This document shows positions 59,262-64,000 of a DNA stretch of 64,000 nucleotides, in pieces (position 1 is the stretch's first letter; each line of letters begins with the position of its first letter). The DNA is from Nocardia brasiliensis ATCC 700358. GTDB lineage: Bacteria > Actinomycetota > Actinomycetes > Mycobacteriales > Mycobacteriaceae. A program made the translations under genes and the position numbers. The notes beneath the pieces are model-generated. The model was not told the origin of the DNA and made no database searches. It saw only the letters and a list, made by a program, of their open reading frames with translations. Where the stretch lies: the NCBI RefSeq assembly GCF_000250675.2, contig NC_018681.1, forward strand, positions 7,378,001 to 7,442,000. Reading direction: 5' to 3'.

Positions 59262-60541
59262 TGGTGACGACCACATCCGAGGCCACCGCTCGTCCGCTGG
59301 AATCACCCGAGAAGCGGAACCGGCGGCTACGGCTCGGGATCCTGCTGCTGATCCTGGCGCTCACCGCGGTGGCGCTGGCGCTCTACACCCGCTCCGGCAT
59401 CGTCGACTTCCGTTTGGCCGCACCGGATGCCGCCGGACCGTCGGATATCGACGTACCCGCCAAACCGACGGCCCTGGTGCTGTCGGTGCTCGCGCTCGGC
59501 ATCGCGATCGCCCACCTGTGGCGGGGGCTGTCCGGGCGCTGGGCGGCCCTGCTGTTCACCGTCTTCGGCTTCGCGTTCGTGGTGACGTTCGTCTGCTGGG
59601 CGGCCTCGGGCAAGATCTTTCCGCTCACCAATCAGATCCAGGGCACGCTGGCGCTGTCCACCCCGCTGATCCTCGGCGCGCTGGCCGGCGTGCTCTGCGA
59701 ACGCGCGGGCGTCATCAACATCGCCATCGAAGGCCAACTCCTGGCAGGCGCGTTCGCGGCGGCGCTCATCGCAACTGTCAGCGGCAGTTTCGTGGTCGGC
59801 GCGGTGGCGGCGATACTCGCCGGGGTGTTCGTCGCGTGGCTGCTCGCGGTGTTCTCGATCCGCTACCTGGTCAACCAGATCGTGCTCGGCGTCGTGCTGG
59901 TGGTGTTCGCCACCGGCATCACCGGCTTCCTGTTCGATCAGCTCGGCGACCTGTCGAACGGGCCGGCGCGGTTCAACAACCCGGGCACGTTGCAGCCCAT
60001 CGAGATTCCGGTGCTGTCCTCGATTCCGATCATCGGCCCGACCGTCTTCGATCAGACCGCGCTGGTGTACGCGATGGTCGTCGCGGTCGTGCTGATCGGC
60101 TACGTGCTGTATCGGACCCGCTGGGGTCTGCGGGTGCGGGCGGTCGGCGAACACCCGCGCGCCGCGGCGACGGTGGGCATCAAGGTGCTGCGCGTCCGGT
60201 ATCAGGCCGTGCTGCTCGCGGGCGCGGTGGCGGGGCTCGGCGGCGCCTACTTCACCATCGGCTCCACCGGCGGTTTCACCAAGGAGATGACCGCGGGCAA
60301 CGGCTTCATCGCGCTCGCCGCGGTGATCATGGGCCGCTGGCATCCGCTCGGCGCGACCTGTGCCGCACTGTTTTTCGGCTTCACCAAGGCGTTGCAGGGC
60401 CAGTTGCAGGTGCTGGCGACGCCCATCCCGACCGAGGTGTTGCAGATGACGCCGTATCTGCTGACAGTGATCGCCGTGGCGGGCGCGGTCGGCCAGGTGC
60501 GGCCGCCGAAGGCCGGCGGCGAGCCCTATGTGCCGGGCTGA
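59261..60541 (+). CDS. Nucleoside ABC transporter permease 2
   Basis: 426 aa, ATG overlapping the previous stop by 1 nt (longer in-frame readings run through permease 1 and are false). BPD_transp_2 family: RAGVINIAIEGQLLAGAFAA, RAVGEHPRAAATVGIKVLRV and AGNGFIALAAVIMGRWHPLG. N-terminal helix LGILLLILALTAVALALYT. Last gene of the BMP importer operon; converges on the minus-strand genes after it with no gap. Confidence 0.94.
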   Translation: MVTTTSEATARPLESPEKRNRRLRLGILLLILALTAVALALYTRSGIVDFRLAAPDAAGPSDIDVPAKPTALVLSVLALGIAIAHLWRGLSGRWAALLFTVFGFAFVVTFVCWAASGKIFPLTNQIQGTLALSTPLILGALAGVLCERAGVINIAIEGQLLAGAFAAALIATVSGSFVVGAVAAILAGVFVAWLLAVFSIRYLVNQIVLGVVLVVFATGITGFLFDQLGDLSNGPARFNNPGTLQPIEIPVLSSIPIIGPTVFDQTALVYAMVVAVVLIGYVLYRTRWGLRVRAVGEHPRAAATVGIKVLRVRYQAVLLAGAVAGLGGAYFTIGSTGGFTKEMTAGNGFIALAAVIMGRWHPLGATCAALFFGFTKALQGQLQVLATPIPTEVLQMTPYLLTVIAVAGAVGQVRPPKAGGEPYVPG

Positions 60542-61882
60542 TCATCCGCCGAACAGCAGGTACAGCCCGGTGAAGGTGAAGCCGACCATGGTCAGCATGA
60601 GCGCGAGCTGACCGGTGGCGCGCTGCGCCGGGGGCAGCACCCGCAGGCAGCGATCGTGCGCGGCGGTCACTCCGAGCACGTGCCCGGCGAGCACGGCGAG
60701 CACCTTCACCCCGGCCAACGCGGCGGGATGTGCGGACAGCAGGTAGACCACCCGGTGGTGCCCGAGACCGGCGATATCCCAGCCGCGCTGGAACGGATCC
60801 GCGAACAGCAAGGCCGTCGCCTGACCTTTCTCGACGAGAAAGGTCAGGTAGTGCGCGACGATATAACCGGCGACGATCGGCGTGATGCTGTGCACGAGCA
60901 GGCCGGGCAGCGGTGCGCGCTCGGCCCGGGACAAGCCGCCGGTGGCGCAGGCGGCGCCGGCGAACAGCAGGCCCACCACGGCGATGACGATCAGCAGGCC
61001 ACCGGTGCGGACCAGCGTCGCGGCGAAAACCGAAGCGCCGCCGAGCGTATCGACCAGATCGCGCCAGCCGGGCAACGCGGAAAGGCTGTCGAACGCGGTG
61101 GAGCCGAGCAGGGTCGCCGCAAGCGCCACCGACCCGGGCCGCACCGGCGTGCCCGCCAGATTGTGCAACGGCCACCGCAGCACCGGCGCACCCGTCGCGG
61201 ACCTGCGGCCGAGCGGGCTGAGCCGGGCGAGCAGGCTGCTGTACACCTCGAACGGATCCCCGCGTGCGGCCCAGGTCGTACCGAACACCACCAGCCCGGC
61301 CATGGTGAGCACGACATAGCCGAGCAGCCACCAGCCCACTGCGGCAACCGAACCCGGTGCGGGGGACGCCAGCTCCAGCCAGACGAACGCGAACAACCCG
61401 AGCACCGCCGGTCGGTACCCCCACGCCTCCGGATAGGCGCGGAAACCCGATCCGGGATCGCGGCCCAGCACGGCGCAGCCGAACCGATGCACCGCTCGCA
61501 TCGGGGACACGATCCGCCAGACCGGACCGAACACCAGCGATGCGAGCATCACCCCGACCCACACGTATATATAGAGCACCCCCGGCACCGGATTGTCCTG
61601 CGGCGACGAGGAACCGAACACCGCCACCAGCGCGACCAGCACGGCGGCCAGGACGCTCACCACGGCGATCACGACCCGGACCGGCCGCGCGTCGAGCACC
61701 GTGCGCACGGGCGCGGGCAACAGCAGGCCGGGCACGTCCGGGTCCAGCCGGGGTCGGCGCCAGGCGACGAGCAGGATCGCGAACGAGAAGGTCAGGGCCC
61801 ACGCAGCCCCGATCAGGGCGTAGGTCAACGGAATCGGCAGATCCGCCGCGCCGTTCAGCCCGTGCGCCAGCGACCCGGTCAC
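60542..61882 (-). CDS. Integral membrane protein resembling FedB/fenitrothion hydrolase-type proteins
   Basis: 446 aa, start overlapping the lipoprotein stop by 4 nt. About ten hydrophobic segments; it begins SLAHGLNGAADLPIPLTYAL, the start seen in actinomycete membrane proteins labelled fenitrothion hydrolase after the FedAB system of Burkholderia (recollection, moderate). Conserved polar features include WRIVSPMRAVHRFGCAVLG, HSITPIVAGYIVAHYLTFLV and HDRCLRVLPPAQR. Last of four coupled genes; biochemical role in this organism unknown. Confidence 0.65.
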   Translation of the reverse strand: MTGSLAHGLNGAADLPIPLTYALIGAAWALTFSFAILLVAWRRPRLDPDVPGLLLPAPVRTVLDARPVRVVIAVVSVLAAVLVALVAVFGSSSPQDNPVPGVLYIYVWVGVMLASLVFGPVWRIVSPMRAVHRFGCAVLGRDPGSGFRAYPEAWGYRPAVLGLFAFVWLELASPAPGSVAAVGWWLLGYVVLTMAGLVVFGTTWAARGDPFEVYSSLLARLSPLGRRSATGAPVLRWPLHNLAGTPVRPGSVALAATLLGSTAFDSLSALPGWRDLVDTLGGASVFAATLVRTGGLLIVIAVVGLLFAGAACATGGLSRAERAPLPGLLVHSITPIVAGYIVAHYLTFLVEKGQATALLFADPFQRGWDIAGLGHHRVVYLLSAHPAALAGVKVLAVLAGHVLGVTAAHDRCLRVLPPAQRATGQLALMLTMVGFTFTGLYLLFGG

Positions 61883-62277
61883 TGCCTGATCAACAAGGTG
61901 GTGATGGTCTTACCGGCCCGGTGCAGTTCGATGTCCACGCGGCCGGGCACCGTGACGATGAAGCGGAACTCCTGCCCGGCCCGTGCCTCGACCGGGAAGG
62001 TCTGACTCGGTTCCGAGTGCACATGCAGTTCGTCGGCGGCGTCGCTGTCGAGTGCGATGACGATCGGTTGAAACAGCCTGGCCTCGGTTCTGGTGTTCGT
62101 CGGCGTCACCGTTGCGCCCGCGATGCGGACGGCGATCCGCACCTCCGCGGGACGGTCGATCGAGATGCTCGCGGCGGTGCGCTCGGCGGGCGACTCGGCG
62201 GTCACCCCGCACCCCGTCACCATCGCGACCACGGCGGCGATCACCGCCAGTCCGCTGCCTCGGCCTGTGTGCTTCAC
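61879..62277 (-). CDS. Small cupredoxin-like lipoprotein
   Basis: 132 aa, ATG overlapping the previous stop by 4 nt. Signal peptide with lipobox (VVAMVTGCGVT). The body is beta-rich with HVHSEPSQTFPVEARAGQEF and RFIVTVPGRVDIELHRAGKT, a pattern like periplasmic cupredoxin domains, although a full type I copper site is not confirmed. Part of the coupled membrane operon. Confidence 0.7.
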   Translation of the reverse strand: MKHTGRGSGLAVIAAVVAMVTGCGVTAESPAERTAASISIDRPAEVRIAVRIAGATVTPTNTRTEARLFQPIVIALDSDAADELHVHSEPSQTFPVEARAGQEFRFIVTVPGRVDIELHRAGKTITTLLIRQ

Positions 62278-62462
62278 GGGTTCTCCTCTCTGCGAGGCGG
62301 TTCCGCGGTCTCCCCGGTGGCGCGCCGCCCCTCGCGCCGCTCGGCCCGGCGATCACGCGCCGCGATCACCAGGATCACGCCGACCACCGCGAGCGCGGGC
62401 ACGAACGCCGGAATCGCCAGCAGCATCGAATGACCGGCCAGCACTGTGCCGTCCGGGTTCAT
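62274..62462 (-). CDS. Small single-helix membrane protein
   Basis: 62 aa, ATG overlapping the stop of the large membrane gene by 4 nt, and its own stop overlapping the lipoprotein start by 4 nt. One helix (LAIPAFVPALAVVGVILVIA) is followed by a basic tail (RDRRAERREGRRATGETAEP). Too short for many gene finders; the two overlaps argue that it is real. Probably an accessory subunit of the operon's membrane complex. Confidence 0.75.
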   Translation of the reverse strand: MNPDGTVLAGHSMLLAIPAFVPALAVVGVILVIAARDRRAERREGRRATGETAEPPRREENP

Positions 62463-64000
62463 CGCCGGACCGCCTGCGGTGCGCGGACGTCGCTGCGGTA
62501 GGCGAGGTTGATCCGGGCCGCGCCCCACGACAGCGCGCCGATCACGAGCAGCGAGCAGACCAGCACGACCAGCGAGGCGGCCGCGAGCAGCCAGGCCGGG
62601 TGATCGAACGAACGCTCCCGCTGCAGCACGGTGATCTCGGCGACGAACGGGCGGGTGAACTCGTCCTGGGCGGGCACGCCCGGCGCGTCGATGCCGCGGT
62701 CGTCCGGCATATAGATCGGCAGGGCCGCCAGCATCCGGCCGTCGTGCACCCGTAGCACCGTCTTCCAGTTGCCATATGCCGGAACGGGTCTGGTGCTGAT
62801 GTAATGCCCGGGTTCGACCAGCCGCAATTGGTCGACGACGAGCCCGCGGCCCGGGCTGTCCGGGCCGACGCCGCCCTGCCAGGCGAGCACCTGCACCCAT
62901 TCGGGATCGTCGCCGACCACGTCCGTCGGTGTCAGGGTGAGATCGAGGGTGACCATCCGCCCGCCGCGCACCGGGTCGGCGTCCTGTACCCGGACAGTCG
63001 CGGTGGCCTGCTCCGGCACCTCGGTGCGCAGCCCGTTCGCGGTGGCGAGGCCGGCGATCAGGACGGCGAGCACCACGATCGAGCGCCGCACCGCGGGTCT
63101 CGGTATCGGCTCGCCGCAGAGCACGAGACCGAACAGTGCGCCGAGTACGCCACCCGCGACGCCCACCGGCGCCGACATCAGCAGCAGTTCCGGCCACATG
63201 CTCGCGGGCCAGCTGTTGACGAATGCGCGCTGGATCCACAGTGATTCGAGCCAGAGCCCGGCGGTGGCGGCGGCCAGCCCGGTGAGCGCGCCCCACCACA
63301 GCGGCCTGCCGGACAGCGGTAGCAACGCCATCAGCTCCACCACCACGGCGATGCCGAGGTAGAGCGGGAAGATGTTGTGCGGTTCGCCGAGCACCGGGCC
63401 CACCAGCATGGCGACGAGGCTGCGGACCACGAGGGCGAACACCACCGCGACCAAGGCACTGCCGCGGCCGAGGGTGTAGCGCGCGCCCACCAGGGCCACC
63501 GTCCCCGCCGCCGTGATCAGCATCGGCTGGAAGACGAAGCGGAACTGCTCGACGCCGAAGTCGAATTCGACCTGATACACCGACAACCCGATCAGCAGCC
63601 CGCCGAAGGCGAACACCCGCCCGAGCCAGAGCCAGCGCCCGTCCACCCGCTCGGGATCCGGCCGGTCCAGCCTGCCTTCGAATTCCAGCAGCAGCACCGC
63701 CACCAGGGACAGCCCGGCGCCGCCGATCAGCATGAGATGGGTTGGGCCCCACAGCGTGACGTCTTGGCCGAACAACCGGTGCCAGACGTCGTCGAGCGGA
63801 AAGCCGATCAGCGCGTACAGCCCGACCGCGGCCATCAGCACCCCGCCCACCGGCGCGTACCAGGTGCGGGTGATCCGGATGGCGGCCGGGCCCGGCTTCT
63901 CGTCGAGCGGCAGGACCACGGCCGTCATCCCCGCGATGAACAAGAAGAACAGCCCGATAAGGATGAAGTAGTGCGCCGGATTCGCCAGCGGCCCTTCGTC
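62459..64000 (-). CDS. Large membrane protein, 5' end outside window
   Basis: 514 codons are visible, with the start beyond the right edge: the frame stays open through FILIGLFFLFIAGM to the last base. Eight or more hydrophobic segments in the first 300 residues, then a soluble beta-like domain (ADPVRGGRMVTLDLTLTP; GHYISTRPVPAYGNWKTVLR; LPIYMPDDRG) and a final helix. It is the first visible gene of the four coupled genes; more of the operon probably lies outside. Function unknown; the operon context suggests a membrane complex with the FedB-like protein and the lipoprotein. Confidence 0.7.
   Translation of the reverse strand, partial: DEGPLANPAHYFILIGLFFLFIAGMTAVVLPLDEKPGPAAIRITRTWYAPVGGVLMAAVGLYALIGFPLDDVWHRLFGQDVTLWGPTHLMLIGGAGLSLVAVLLLEFEGRLDRPDPERVDGRWLWLGRVFAFGGLLIGLSVYQVEFDFGVEQFRFVFQPMLITAAGTVALVGARYTLGRGSALVAVVFALVVRSLVAMLVGPVLGEPHNIFPLYLGIAVVVELMALLPLSGRPLWWGALTGLAAATAGLWLESLWIQRAFVNSWPASMWPELLLMSAPVGVAGGVLGALFGLVLCGEPIPRPAVRRSIVVLAVLIAGLATANGLRTEVPEQATATVRVQDADPVRGGRMVTLDLTLTPTDVVGDDPEWVQVLAWQGGVGPDSPGRGLVVDQLRLVEPGHYISTRPVPAYGNWKTVLRVHDGRMLAALPIYMPDDRGIDAPGVPAQDEFTRPFVAEITVLQRERSFDHPAWLLAAASLVVLVCSLLVIGALSWGAARINLAYRSDVRAPQAVRR

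Noticed and set aside
58562..60541. 659-codon frame beginning inside permease 1
   Set aside because: The first 230 codons are Arg-rich non-coding sequence; permease 2 begins at 59261.
1..64000. Insertion sequences, CRISPR arrays, rRNA or tRNA genes
   Set aside because: No transposase, repeat-spacer pattern or RNA gene signature was seen on either strand.

Overview
This 64 kb stretch is high-GC DNA with tightly packed, often 4-nt-overlapping genes, frequent GTG starts and several TTG starts. The gene set (UsfX/SigF pair, Rpf-type transglycosylase, PucR regulators, Tat/lipoprotein secretion, BMP nucleoside importer) points to a mycolic-acid actinomycete, most likely Nocardia or a close relative. 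That placement is inference from gene content; no rRNA, tRNA, IS element or CRISPR array was seen.

Layout. 1-3.1 kb (minus): an anchored periplasmic-binding-like protein, running off the left edge, paired with a large P-loop ATPase. 3.2-5.8 kb (minus): two lipases. 6.0-7.4 kb: a PucR regulator, convergent with a tiny 34-aa ORF. 7.67-10.75 kb (plus): molybdate operon (HTH-TOBE regulator, modA, modB, modC) behind a promoter whose spacer is a perfect palindrome. 10.9-15.7 kb: an Rpn-like protein, a thiolase/phosphotransferase/SDR operon, a flavin-binding PNPOx protein and a molbindin. 15.7-19.1 kb (minus): MFS protein with a very large loop, Rpf-like protein, thioesterase-like protein. 19.4-24.8 kb (plus): secreted beta-propeller, acid trehalase and BCCT transporter. 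24.8-32.1 kb: two-component system, multicopper oxidase, NYN protein, SigF with its anti-sigma factor, orphan peptide-binding lipoprotein. 32.6-38.8 kb (plus): secreted glycine-zipper protein, then a MurNAc/anhydroMurNAc recycling locus (kinase, SSS symporter, anmK, RpiR regulator, murQ). 38.9-41.6 kb: PLD-like protein, secreted protein, LigD-type polymerase, M23 peptidase. 41.7-52.1 kb (minus): an eight-gene probable operon dpgA-dpgB-dpgC-dpgD-ThDP decarboxylase-catalase-cytochrome b561-MFS, preceded by a P450. 52.2-60.5 kb (plus): SAM methyltransferase, aldose epimerase, metallophosphoesterase and a BMP-type ABC importer operon. 60.5-64 kb (minus): four translationally coupled membrane/lipoprotein genes running off the right edge.

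The most interesting locus is the dpg-like operon. DpgA-D are the enzymes that make 3,5-dihydroxyphenylglyoxylate for glycopeptide antibiotics, but here no aminotransferase or NRPS is in view. Instead the fifth gene encodes a benzoylformate-decarboxylase-like ThDP enzyme, followed by a Tat-exported catalase-like haem protein, a cytochrome b561 and an exporter-like MFS protein. This predicts diversion of the aryl-glyoxylate to 3,5-dihydroxybenzaldehyde or a further product rather than to an amino acid. Second in interest are the ATPase/binding-protein pair at the left edge, the mod promoter with its spacer palindrome, the 34-aa ORF and the SSS-linked muropeptide recycling locus.
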